From positions 1-7,386 of the forward strand of contig JALQVQ010000128.1 of NCBI GenBank assembly GCA_023260315.1: 7,386 bases of DNA, written 5' to 3'. Below, piece by piece: positions 1 to 6,882 of this stretch. Position 1 is the first letter of the stretch, and the number at the start of each line of letters is the position of its first letter. The notes under the pieces were generated by a model. The model ran no database searches. It saw nothing but the letters and a program-made list of their open reading frames with translations, and had not been told where the DNA came from. This DNA is from Burkholderiaceae bacterium. GTDB lineage: Bacteria > Pseudomonadota > Gammaproteobacteria > Burkholderiales > Burkholderiaceae_C. A program made the translations under genes and the position numbers.

Positions 1-420
1 CACCATTATGGACACGGCCGAGATCAGGGTCACGCCCGCAAGGATGCCGCACTGAGCAAACAAGTTGTCCGTGGCCAGAGCAATCAGGGGCACGAAGGCG
101 CCCGAGAGCGAGAAGACAACCGTGTTGACCCCGAGCCATGGCCCCGCCTTGGCGCCGTGCACCTTGCGCGTCTGGATCTGGCACCCCGTGTCGGTGATTG
201 ACGTGCACGTCCCAAGCAGGCCGAACAAGACGTGCATGGTCACCACATCCGTCACCACGGGTAACACCATGATGAGTCCGGTCAGCAGCATGAGCGTCAC
301 GAACATGACCCGATTCCCGTTCATGCATCGGTAGAGCTTCGCTGAGGACACGGCCCCGACCACGGCCCCGGCCCCGCGCACGATGAATACGGAGCCAATG
401 TGGGTCGCCGTCGTGTCCAT
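1..420 (-). CDS. MFS transporter fragment, 5'-truncated and running off the left edge
   Basis: Reading the minus strand from an ATG at 420 gives 140 open codons to the window edge. The product is a membrane protein with about five hydrophobic segments (near residues 9-30, 38-56, 59-78, 94-115 and 124-140). A loop of the type AKLYRCMNGNR at 27-37 sits where MFS transporters carry their motif A. The motifs DTGCQIQTRKVHG (77-89) and GPWLGVNT (93-100) recall protist transporters of the MFSD4/NaGLT1 (sodium-dependent glucose transporter-like) group; this is recognition, not a search. The expected N-terminal helix is absent: an in-frame stop lies near 450, and the ATG has no visible ribosome binding site, so the natural start is probably lost. 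By my count 18 of 140 codons end in A or T, about 87% GC3, against about 57% in the first 30 codons of dapF. Substrate is unknown. It may be foreign or misassembled DNA. Confidence 0.55.
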   Translation of the reverse strand, partial: MDTTATHIGSVFIVRGAGAVVGAVSSAKLYRCMNGNRVMFVTLMLLTGLIMVLPVVTDVVTMHVLFGLLGTCTSITDTGCQIQTRKVHGAKAGPWLGVNTVVFSLSGAFVPLIALATDNLFAQCGILAGVTLISAVSIMV

Positions 421-2737
421 GGGGTGGTCGTGGGGCCAACATACGACGCATCAGATGGGGGCAAGTGATCGTTTGGACCTCGGCTGGAATTTTGGTCAAG
501 ACAACATTGACCTCACGATTAGCCCGGAGGGATGGGTCAAACTCAGTGTTGTCGGCAATGATCAGAGCTTGACCTTGGTGGGCGTGACCGCCGCCGATGC
601 ATCCGTCCATATCTTGTCGAAGGACGACGGATTGACAGCCAAGTTGATCGCTTTGGCGAATGCAGACGCCATTTCTGCACCCGCGCCATCACCTACCCCG
701 GAGCCTGCACCGGTCCCCGAACCTGCACCACTCCCGGAACCTGCACCAGTCCCGGAACCTGCACCAGTCGCGGAACCCGCACCAGTCCCTTCGCCGACGC
801 CAATAAAAGAGGTCGGTTCATTCTTGGATTTCCAAACTGAACTGCGTGCGTTTGAATCGGGAATCAATCCCGAGCGGTTAGATTGGTATATCGAAAATTA
901 TGACAAGTCAGTCATCACGTATTCGATTCCTGATGTCGATGCAACAGGGAAGAAGCGTTGGCCTGATACCGATGCAAACGGGCAACTCAAATCAAAGCAA
1001 TACACCGTAAAAGAGTGGTTTGACGTTTTGGAAATCGGACACATGTTTGATCCCTCCACAGCAACGAAGGCCACCTTGCATGAGATGCAATACAAATCCA
1101 CCAACACTTGGGGGTTTGTAGGCTATCAAATGGGTGAGGCGGTTGCCGCAGAGGCGGGTCTTTATCGTCCCCCGGTGGACGCGGCGACGGGACTGCCGAA
1201 GTACTACATCTGGACAGCTGATACGGTTTGGCAACCGGGGCAGTTTGAGCAGCCGGTTACGTTGCCTTGGGGTGCAAAAATTATTTTGACACGCGGTAAC
1301 TTTTGGGAAGGCGAGTTTACGGGTCGCCACGGCATCAACAGCCTCCAAGATCTGAAGGACGAAGGCAAGCAGGAACTCGCGATTCAAGATATCTGGAAAA
1401 GCAACTACGACTACATTACCCGCAACCTGAAAGCTGAGGGGTTTGATTGGGCAGACATCGTCGACAGGACGTGGGAGTGGAAAGGCGAGCAGGTTGAGTT
1501 TTCTCTATCTGGCATGGTTGCGGCGTCCCACTTGGGTGGCGCAAGTGCGACCGTCGACTTCTTAACTGGTAAGGGCGTGGCATCGGACGAGACCGGAACC
1601 AGTGTGGCTTTTTACTTTAAAGAGTTTGGTGGGCGCGCGACGCCTTGGGGCACCAGCGCCAGCGACACCTTGGACGGCAATCAATACGACAACACGTTCT
1701 GGACGGCGGGTGGTAGCGACCGCGTTACGACACATGCAGGGCGTGACATCGTCAACGTTGTCGCTGGTAAGCCGGGTACGTTGGATGTCGTGACCGTCAC
1801 TGATTTTGATTTGCAAAACGATAGTGTGATCTTTAAGGACTTTGTTGGTGCGCGCTTTGCGACCACAGCTGATACAGCGGACGGACTGCGTATCGAGCAC
1901 GCGAGCGGAACCTCTAACGTCATATTGCAAGGTGTGACTCAAGCACAATTTGACGACGCGGGCGGTTTGGCGCATTTTGTGCACTACTCCAACGACCATC
2001 AAATGTCTTGGGACGGTAGCGTTGAGGGCAATCAAACGTTGGTAGATTTCGATCTTGAGTTTGACAAAATCACATCAGCCTCAGGCGCCTCCTTTGCCCA
2101 TTTGCTTGTGAAAGGCGTTTACGACGCTGATGGTCAGCCGCAGACCAAACTAACGTTCGCCCATGATGGTGAAGGTTGGGAAGGGCAAGGTTATCTCATC
2201 AACGCAGAGGTTGATGCCGTTACCGCGAAGCTGGGATCGATTCTCGTTGGCGCCTGGGGCACGCCAGAGGAGGCCATCGTGCACAGTACATACGCTGTGA
2301 ACATTACGCCCCACGATCTCTACATCCCCAACGGCATTTCCTTTTTCAAGAAATTCGATGGTTCTGAGCGTAACGAAAGTTTCACCGGTATCGGTGCTGG
2401 CGCTGACGTCCTTTTGAACGGCGGCGGGGGCCAGGACACCTGGTATTTACAGACAAGCGATTTATCTTGGTACGGTATGAAACGGGCCTTCATCACTGAC
2501 TTCGATCACAACGGCGGGGACAAATTAGACCTGAGTGGGATTCTTGATGACGGGGGACTGCTGCAATTTAAGGATACAGGCATCGACGGCAACCTCCACG
2601 TCAATGTTTACCGAGCAGGCCACAAACCTGACCTACCACTTGATTTGACTTTCACGCAGTTAACCATCCATAACCCGAACGGTCCTCAGGGTAATTGGGA
2701 TGATTTGATAGCGTCAGGTGCAGTGATTCTCGCGTGA
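383..2737 (+). CDS. Type I-secreted RTX-like protein with lysozyme-like domain, N-terminus not native
   Basis: The open frame encodes 784 aa, but residues 1-26 or so are the antisense of the MFS fragment. Believable protein begins near residue 28 (DRLDLGWNFG). Residues 28-95 form a beta-rich domain with a SLTLVGVT motif, a type often found in secreted RTX and polysaccharide-active proteins. Residues 100-140 are a Pro/Glu/Ala hinge. Residues about 147-417 resemble a lysozyme-like fold: FESG with candidate catalytic E158, WGFVGYQMGE at 243-252, HLGG at 383-386 and a closing FGG. Degenerate calcium-binding repeats follow (SDTLDGNQYDN, GGSDRV, AGRDIV, 427-457; GGGGQD, 680-685). DFD motifs sit at 474, 555 and 706. 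The end (DKLDLSG at 713, DDLIASGAVILA at the C-terminus) is typical of type I secretion targets, so export through an ABC/MFP/TolC channel is expected. No exporter gene is in view. Cell-wall cleavage is inferred; the middle section (about 520-665) is unrecognised. Some stretches are AT-richer than the core genes (841-900 is 43% G+C). No ribosome binding site precedes the ATGs at 383, 398, 419 or 455. Confidence 0.7.
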   Translation: MNTEPMWVAVVSMGWSWGQHTTHQMGASDRLDLGWNFGQDNIDLTISPEGWVKLSVVGNDQSLTLVGVTAADASVHILSKDDGLTAKLIALANADAISAPAPSPTPEPAPVPEPAPLPEPAPVPEPAPVAEPAPVPSPTPIKEVGSFLDFQTELRAFESGINPERLDWYIENYDKSVITYSIPDVDATGKKRWPDTDANGQLKSKQYTVKEWFDVLEIGHMFDPSTATKATLHEMQYKSTNTWGFVGYQMGEAVAAEAGLYRPPVDAATGLPKYYIWTADTVWQPGQFEQPVTLPWGAKIILTRGNFWEGEFTGRHGINSLQDLKDEGKQELAIQDIWKSNYDYITRNLKAEGFDWADIVDRTWEWKGEQVEFSLSGMVAASHLGGASATVDFLTGKGVASDETGTSVAFYFKEFGGRATPWGTSASDTLDGNQYDNTFWTAGGSDRVTTHAGRDIVNVVAGKPGTLDVVTVTDFDLQNDSVIFKDFVGARFATTADTADGLRIEHASGTSNVILQGVTQAQFDDAGGLAHFVHYSNDHQMSWDGSVEGNQTLVDFDLEFDKITSASGASFAHLLVKGVYDADGQPQTKLTFAHDGEGWEGQGYLINAEVDAVTAKLGSILVGAWGTPEEAIVHSTYAVNITPHDLYIPNGISFFKKFDGSERNESFTGIGAGADVLLNGGGGQDTWYLQTSDLSWYGMKRAFITDFDHNGGDKLDLSGILDDGGLLQFKDTGIDGNLHVNVYRAGHKPDLPLDLTFTQLTIHNPNGPQGNWDDLIASGAVILA
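421..462. other. Seam between MFS-like and RTX-like sequence
   Basis: To the left, minus-strand MFS-like coding ends at about 420. To the right, plus-strand RTX-protein similarity begins at about 463 with DRLDLGWNFG. In between there is no ribosome binding site, promoter-like element, inverted repeat or target-site duplication that I can see. One other minus frame reads VGPTTTP just upstream of the MFS ATG, which might be a remnant of the end of membrane helix 1 after a frameshift, but it is too short to trust. The seam could be a chimeric assembly join, a recombination breakpoint or a mobile-element scar; the sequence alone does not decide. Confidence 0.5.
701..790 (+). repeat. Five tandem 18-bp repeats encoding a PEPAPV-type hinge
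   Basis: Five adjacent 18-base units start at 701, 719, 737, 755 and 773, each a variant of gaacctgcaccagtcccg. In frame they encode EPAPVP, EPAPLP, EPAPVP, EPAPVA and EPAPVP (residues 107-136 of the RTX-like protein). The units are head to tail with no spacers, and a whole-unit gain or loss would keep the frame. The peptide is likely an extended, stiff linker between the N-terminal beta domain and the lysozyme-like domain. Copies 3 and 4 differ at a single base, which suggests recent duplication. Confidence 0.9.
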
Positions 2738-2753
2738 GTAGGCTTTAAGCGGT

Positions 2754-2792
2754 GCAGGCTTTGTTGGGCTTCTTCGGTCCGATCAAGCCTGC
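2754..2792. terminator. Weak inverted repeat between convergent genes
   Basis: The arms gcaggctt (2754-2761) and aagcctgc (2785-2792) are perfect 8-bp complements separated by 23 bases. The right arm overlaps the stop codon of the ZIP gene, and the left arm lies 17 bases past the RTX stop. The position suits a shared bidirectional terminator for two convergent genes. The loop is long and no run of T follows on either strand, so intrinsic termination would be poor; the repeat may be chance. Confidence 0.25.
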
Positions 2793-3508
2793 CCTTGGAT
2801 GTGTAGCGTTTGCGCGCACAGCATACCCACTGAAAAACCGAGGACGGCGCCGAGAGGCGGTGACCAATGCCCTTTCCATGCCGAGGCCGGTGCGATGTCT
2901 TGGAAAAGCAAGTACACCAACCCACCTGCGCAAAACGACATGACGGCAGCGGTCAGTGTGGGGTGGGTATTCAGCGCTGCGTAGCCAAGCCATGTAACGA
3001 GCGGTACCAAGATCCCCATACTCAAGAGGAGCTGCTGCGTTTTGCCGCTGCTCAAACCACCCATGCGTAATTCGCGGTAGGCGTTGAACCCCTCGGGCAG
3101 GTTCTGTAAGCCGACGAAGGTCGCCAGCAGCATGCCAACCGCTGGCGCGGTGCTGAAAAGTGCGCCCATGGCGAGCGCTTCAGGCAGCGCATCGAGCAGC
3201 ATGGCGAGAAATTGGGCGCGATGTCCACCGCGCTTTGCCAGCATCCGGTCCACAGCGTAAAACGCCACACCACCGCTCAAAAATGTAGCGGCCAAGGTCA
3301 CTGGCGACAGGTCAGCCATCGCTGCAGGCGTCAAGCCATAGGCAACAGCGGACAGCAGCAAGCCACCACCAAAAGCCGTCATGGCGTGCAGGGTGTAGGG
3401 GTTTGCGTTGGGGCGATCAAACCCCAGCCAGCGACAGGCCATGCCCCCAATCGCTGAGGCCATACCAGCGATCGTCGCAAAAACAAAGAGCAGGCTGACC
3501 GTGCTCAT
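2783..3508 (-). CDS. ZIP-family metal transporter, variant lacking metal-site histidines
   Basis: The 241-aa product is almost entirely hydrophobic, with about seven or eight membrane helices, and probably moves divalent metal (zinc, iron or manganese) across the inner membrane. The two ZIP signature helices are present as LLDALPEALAMG (104-115) and VGLQNLPEGFNAYRE (132-146). In well-studied members such as ZupT these positions read HNxPEG and HNIPEG. Here the histidines are replaced by Leu105 and Gln135, while Asp106, Asn136 and both Pro-Glu pairs remain. Other bacterial ZIP relatives carry DGIPE and SNLPE forms, so this looks like a real subgroup rather than a decayed copy, but its metal and direction of transport are uncertain. 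A small Gly/Ala-rich first helix opens the protein and a typical histidine-rich cytosolic loop is missing. It starts 8 bp after the stop of the Nudix/MBL gene, so the two are probably cotranscribed. A GAGG sequence lies about 16 nt upstream, farther than usual for a ribosome binding site. Confidence 0.85.
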   Translation of the reverse strand: MSTVSLLFVFATIAGMASAIGGMACRWLGFDRPNANPYTLHAMTAFGGGLLLSAVAYGLTPAAMADLSPVTLAATFLSGGVAFYAVDRMLAKRGGHRAQFLAMLLDALPEALAMGALFSTAPAVGMLLATFVGLQNLPEGFNAYRELRMGGLSSGKTQQLLLSMGILVPLVTWLGYAALNTHPTLTAAVMSFCAGGLVYLLFQDIAPASAWKGHWSPPLGAVLGFSVGMLCAQTLHIQGQA

Positions 3509-3516
3509 GGCCGTGC

Positions 3517-5181
3517 TCAGGGCACCTCGCCTGATGCCCGCAGGTGGTCAATGTGGGCCAGCATCGATCGTTTGGCGAGCGGCCACAGCACCTGAGGCGT
3601 ATCGTCATAGGCGACAGCGACCCATGTATCCATGTTCCCGGTGGGGTTCGCATCGATCGCGGCTTTTACTTTGGCTTCGCGTTTCAGTCTGTGCGCTTTG
3701 AGGTTGGCAATCACATCGCCGGCACGGTCGAGTACATGCCCATGTGCCGGCAATATGAATTCAACGTGATGGCCCTCGCAGGCCGCTTGCAGCTTGTCGA
3801 GCGACGCCAAGTAGTCGCCCATGTGGCCATCTTTGGGGTTGATGATCGTGGTGCTGCCATTCAGGATGTGGTCACCTGAAAGGAGCAGACCGTCCTCTTC
3901 AAGTAAGAGGCAGATGTGGTTTTCGGTATGCCCGGGCGTCACGATGACTTGAAGGGTGTGTTGTGTGTCACCTGAGAGCGTCACGCGGTCGCCATCTTGC
4001 AAAATGACATCGGGCTCAAAATGGCTATCTGGCCTGGCATTGGGTCCGTGCGGTCGTCCGTGTATCGCCGGTGGCTCGCCTGTTGATGCGTTGCGTGATC
4101 GGGCTTTCAGGTCAGCGGCTCCTGGCGAGTGGTCTGGGTGTGAGTGTGTGCAAATAATGGCTCGAATATCACCATTGGTAGCGGCGCGCAGTCGGTCGGT
4201 GTGTGCAGGGTCAACGGGGCCTGGGTCCACGACGATGTAACCGGTGTCCGGTGTGCCGATGATGTAGCTGTTCGTGCCAGGGCCTGTCATCACGCCGGCA
4301 TTGGCGCAGGTCAATCGCTGGACGTTTTTGAGTAAGGGGACGGGTTGCAGGCTCTGCCAATCGAGGGCATGCAGTGTTTGTCCGTCAGGGCAGACCAAGG
4401 CGAGTTCGCCAAAAGGTGGCTCATGCTCCATGTACCGAACCTCTCGCCCGTTCAAAATTGCGGCACGTGGGCAGGTGACGTAGAGTGGCTGCTCGGGGGC
4501 GCAGGCGGCTAAGGCCGCGTCCACGTTTGCAAATGCGCAGAGCTGCTGCAGTGTCTTGATGGTTGGGTAGATGATTTCGAAGTCACCTCGCTCAAATGCC
4601 GCCAAACCGTCGGCTGGTCGGACCCACACCGGCTCAAACTGCTCTGACTCATCCGCCACAGGCGTCTGGTTAGGTGGCATCCGCGCGATCAGGAACGGCA
4701 CATCAAAGCGCTTGCGCAAATCACGATCCGTGATCCAGCGGGTAAAACTCAAAACCTGGTCCGCGCGCAGCGTAAGACCGTGCGCATTGCATTCGTCGTA
4801 GAAATTTGCGTGCCGGTCAAGTTTTTGAATAACGTCGTCTGTCGCCCAATCGTTACCTTGGCAGGCGAGCAGAATCCCCAACTCCTCAAAGCTCTCGCGT
4901 ATGGCAGCCAAGGCGGCAGTTCGTAAATCGTCTGGTTGGGTTGGGCGAAAGCAGACACCCCAGTCGTCGTTTGGGGCGTCCTGATGGCGATTGCTGTCGG
5001 CTGCATCAATGGCGCCGCCCGGAAAGACGTAGACCCCCGGTGCGAAGCTGGCTGTGGCCGATCGCCGTGTCATCAGTACTTCCAGGCCCTGCGGCGTGTC
5101 GCGCAGCAAAATGATGGTCGCCGCAGCACGCGCCGGCGCCGGCTCGCGGTGGGGGTGGCATTGCATGTCTTGTCGTGGCAT
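3517..5181 (-). CDS. Nudix hydrolase / metallo-beta-lactamase (LACTB2-like) fusion
   Basis: This 554-aa protein joins two hydrolase domains. Residues about 17-225 are a Nudix domain: FPGGAID (53-59) and, after an insertion of about 30 residues, the catalytic helix [11 protein letters not shown] (93-103). A split Nudix box of this kind is typical of NUDT19-like enzymes, which cleave CoA or nucleoside-diphosphate compounds. Residues about 285-485 are a metallo-beta-lactamase domain with THSHPDH (345-351), PGHTENH (416-422), SGDH (435-438) and PAHGH (478-482), giving a full two-zinc ligand set. The tail after 490 ([10 protein letters not shown]) fits the winged-helix end of LACTB2-like proteins. 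Substrates are unknown; hydrolysis of a nucleotide or CoA derivative followed by thioester or phosphodiester cleavage is speculation. There is no signal peptide, so it should be cytosolic. It is the first gene of a minus-strand pair with the ZIP transporter and is divergent from dapF. The start at 5181 has no strong ribosome binding site; an in-frame ATG 15 bases further in is an alternative. Confidence 0.88.
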   Translation of the reverse strand: MPRQDMQCHPHREPAPARAAATIILLRDTPQGLEVLMTRRSATASFAPGVYVFPGGAIDAADSNRHQDAPNDDWGVCFRPTQPDDLRTAALAAIRESFEELGILLACQGNDWATDDVIQKLDRHANFYDECNAHGLTLRADQVLSFTRWITDRDLRKRFDVPFLIARMPPNQTPVADESEQFEPVWVRPADGLAAFERGDFEIIYPTIKTLQQLCAFANVDAALAACAPEQPLYVTCPRAAILNGREVRYMEHEPPFGELALVCPDGQTLHALDWQSLQPVPLLKNVQRLTCANAGVMTGPGTNSYIIGTPDTGYIVVDPGPVDPAHTDRLRAATNGDIRAIICTHSHPDHSPGAADLKARSRNASTGEPPAIHGRPHGPNARPDSHFEPDVILQDGDRVTLSGDTQHTLQVIVTPGHTENHICLLLEEDGLLLSGDHILNGSTTIINPKDGHMGDYLASLDKLQAACEGHHVEFILPAHGHVLDRAGDVIANLKAHRLKREAKVKAAIDANPTGNMDTWVAVAYDDTPQVLWPLAKRSMLAHIDHLRASGEVP

Positions 5182-5216
5182 GGCGATATTTTGCCGCTAA
5201 TACGCTCGCCCGGGTG

Positions 5217-5246
5217 TTGGCTTCGTGTCTGGTTGCGGCCGATAAT
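5217..5246 (+). promoter_or_regulatory. Candidate sigma70 promoter for dapF
   Basis: The 71-bp gap between the divergent Nudix/MBL and dapF genes holds TTGGCT (5217-5222) and GATAAT (5241-5246) with an 18-bp spacer. GATAAT matches the -10 consensus at five of six bases; the -35 is weaker. Transcription would start about 6-8 bases later, at or beside the A of the dapF ATG (5253). This is pattern matching only. Confidence 0.4.
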
Positions 5247-5252
5247 GCAGGT

Positions 5253-6158
5253 ATGAAAATCGAATTCACAAAAATGCATGGTCTGGGTAACGACTTTGTG
5301 GTGTTGGATGAGACCCAAAACGTTCTCGGTCTGACGCCCGAACAAATCCGCTTTCTGGCGGATCGCCACTTTGGCGTGGGCGCGGATCAGGTGCTATCCG
5401 TGCGAGCGCCAAAGAGCGCGGACGCCGACTTTGCGTACGTGATTCACAACGCGGATGGCGAAACGGTCGAGCACTGCGGCAACGGCGCACGTTGTTTTGT
5501 TCGCTACGTTCGCAGCAAAGGCCTGACCGACAAGCGCACGATTCGGGTTGACGTGGCCAAGGGGCAAATTGAGCTAACCGAGGCGGTCGATGGTCAGGTT
5601 CGGGTGGATATGGGGTTGCCCGTTTTTGAACCCCTTGAGGTCCCGTTCGACCCCCAAGCGCTGAGCGCTGAGCCCTACGGGAACTGGGAGGCGTGGACCT
5701 TGGACGCCGCCAGTCAAAGTAAGCCCGATGGTTCGGCCCTCGGCTCGGCAGTGTGGCCAGCAGAAATGTCGGTAGGCGTCCTGTCGATGGGTAACCCGCA
5801 CGCGGTGCAGGTGGTTGGCGACGTTGGCAGTGCCCCCATTGCGCTGTGGGGCCCGTGGGTTGAATCGCATCCCCGGTTCCCGAATCGTGTCAACGCAGGC
5901 TTCATGCAGGTGGTTGCGCGTGACCACATTAAGCTGCGCGTGTATGAGCGTGGGGCTGGCGAAACCCTGGCCTGTGGCACTGGCGCGTGCGCCGCTGTTG
6001 TGACGGGCATCCGTTGGGGCCTCCTCGATGAAACGGTCCGCGTCGATACACGCGGCGGTACGTTGACGGTTGCTTGGGCGGGGCTTGGCCAACCTGTTTG
6101 GATGATGGGGCCTGCTGCAGCGGTGTTTGAGGGCGTCATTGACGTCCCTGATGCTTGA
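5253..6158 (+). CDS. dapF: Diaminopimelate epimerase
   Basis: DapF is cytosolic and interconverts LL- and meso-diaminopimelate, giving the meso form used for peptidoglycan cross-links and lysine. The 301-aa protein has both catalytic cysteines in context: Cys75 in EHCGNGARC and Cys241 in ACGTGACA. Substrate-binding motifs HGLGNDF (9-15), HNADGE (65-70), GNPHAV (180-185) and YERGAGE (231-237) are intact. It is about 27 residues longer than the 274-aa E. coli enzyme, mostly through a segment around 133-170 between the two half-domains; I recall similar extensions in betaproteobacteria. I chose the ATG at 5253 because [10 protein letters not shown] is the conserved beginning. An in-frame ATG at 5175 would add 26 unconserved residues and overlap the start of the divergent gene. 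There is no proper Shine-Dalgarno sequence upstream. It is the first of three closely spaced genes with the DUF484 gene and xerC. Confidence 0.96.
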   Translation: MKIEFTKMHGLGNDFVVLDETQNVLGLTPEQIRFLADRHFGVGADQVLSVRAPKSADADFAYVIHNADGETVEHCGNGARCFVRYVRSKGLTDKRTIRVDVAKGQIELTEAVDGQVRVDMGLPVFEPLEVPFDPQALSAEPYGNWEAWTLDAASQSKPDGSALGSAVWPAEMSVGVLSMGNPHAVQVVGDVGSAPIALWGPWVESHPRFPNRVNAGFMQVVARDHIKLRVYERGAGETLACGTGACAAVVTGIRWGLLDETVRVDTRGGTLTVAWAGLGQPVWMMGPAAAVFEGVIDVPDA

Positions 6159-6196
6159 TCTAGACTACACCCTCGAAACGTTAAAAAAGTAAAGCC

Positions 6197-6877
6197 ATGA
6201 GTGCCAATTCACTGCCCCCAATTACCGAAGATGACATCGCGGAATACCTGTCGAATACGCCAGATTTTTTCGAGCGCCATAACGAGGTGCTCGCGACCGT
6301 TCAGTTAACAAGCCCGCACAGCCATCGCGCGATCAGTTTGCAAGAGCGTCAGGCTGAAATTTTGCGCGGTAAGGTCCGTGACCTCGAGCTGAAAGCGGCG
6401 CAGATGATACGTTACGGCCAAAGCAACGTCACCATTGCTGACAAATTACAGGACTGGACGTGTGCCCTGTTAACCGCGCGCGATGCCGATGCCTTGGTCG
6501 ATGTGGCCACGCTTCGGCTGGCGGCGATTTACGAAATTCCCCAGGTGGCTCTTCGTCTTTGGGGTGTTGCTGATGCGTTCAAGGGCAAGCCGTATGCCGA
6601 GCCCGTGGAGAGCGCCATCAAAACATATGCGGACGAATTAACCGACGCCTATTGCGGTGTTCGCCGTGATTTGCCTTTGCTGAATTGGCTGGCGGATGGG
6701 GACAGTGTGGCGTCAATGGCGGTCATCCCTCTTCGCGTCAATATCGAATCGCCTGTGTTTGGCTTGATGGTATTGGCGTCGGATGATGCCACGCGTTTCA
6801 CCGCTGACATGGGGACTTTATTTCTGGAGCGCATCAGCGCACAGGCGAGTGCAGCGTTGAGCCGCCTATTGCCCTGA
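6197..6877 (+). CDS. DUF484 family protein
   Basis: The 226-aa protein fits DUF484 (YigA-type), a GAF-like family regularly found between dapF and xerC in proteobacteria. No biochemical role is settled. The N-terminal signature is clear: ITEDDIAEYLSNTPDFFERH (9-28), followed by LTSPHSHRAISLQERQ (37-52). A charged helix at about 46-75 is likely a coiled coil. A GAF-like alpha/beta domain covers about 80-222, including VALRLWG (117-123), YCGVRRD (152-158) and VASMAVIPLR (171-180). There is no signal peptide or membrane helix, so it should be cytosolic; a ligand-sensing or scaffold role is inference from the fold. It starts 38 bp after dapF, with an A-rich leader containing only a weak ribosome binding site (agtaaag), and ends 5 bp before xerC, consistent with one transcript. 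Confidence 0.92.
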   Translation: MSANSLPPITEDDIAEYLSNTPDFFERHNEVLATVQLTSPHSHRAISLQERQAEILRGKVRDLELKAAQMIRYGQSNVTIADKLQDWTCALLTARDADALVDVATLRLAAIYEIPQVALRLWGVADAFKGKPYAEPVESAIKTYADELTDAYCGVRRDLPLLNWLADGDSVASMAVIPLRVNIESPVFGLMVLASDDATRFTADMGTLFLERISAQASAALSRLLP

Positions 6878-6882
6878 CCCCC

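Noticed and set aside
65..334. Plus-strand open frame of 89 codons
   Set aside because: It is antisense to the MFS fragment. The product is rich in Thr, Val, Met and Pro with no recognisable domain, whereas the minus frame has clear membrane helices and strong GC3 bias.
421..462. Insertion-sequence end or attachment site at the seam
   Set aside because: No terminal inverted repeat, direct repeat or transposase or integrase remnant is visible there.
701..790. Possible CRISPR-like array
   Set aside because: Units are 18 bp, contiguous with no spacers, and in frame within a coding region.
562..867. Minus-strand frame encoding a Gly-Ser-Ala repeat protein
   Set aside because: It is the reverse of the PEPAPV-encoding 18-bp repeats; the low-complexity product comes only from that repeat.
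1562..2035. Minus-strand frame of 157 codons within the RTX-like gene
   Set aside because: Arg/Thr/Val-rich product with no domain, opposite the RTX repeat region; a shadow frame.
5182..5216. Promoter for the minus-strand Nudix/MBL-ZIP unit
   Set aside because: A TATTAG sequence could be a -10, but no acceptable -35 lies at the right distance, so I do not list it.
5175..5252. Upstream ATG extension of dapF
   Set aside because: It adds 26 residues not found in DapF proteins and overlaps the start of the divergent gene; homology begins exactly at [10 protein letters not shown].
5574..6092. Minus-strand frame of 172 codons opposite dapF
   Set aside because: Shadow of a GC-rich gene; the dapF frame carries all catalytic motifs.
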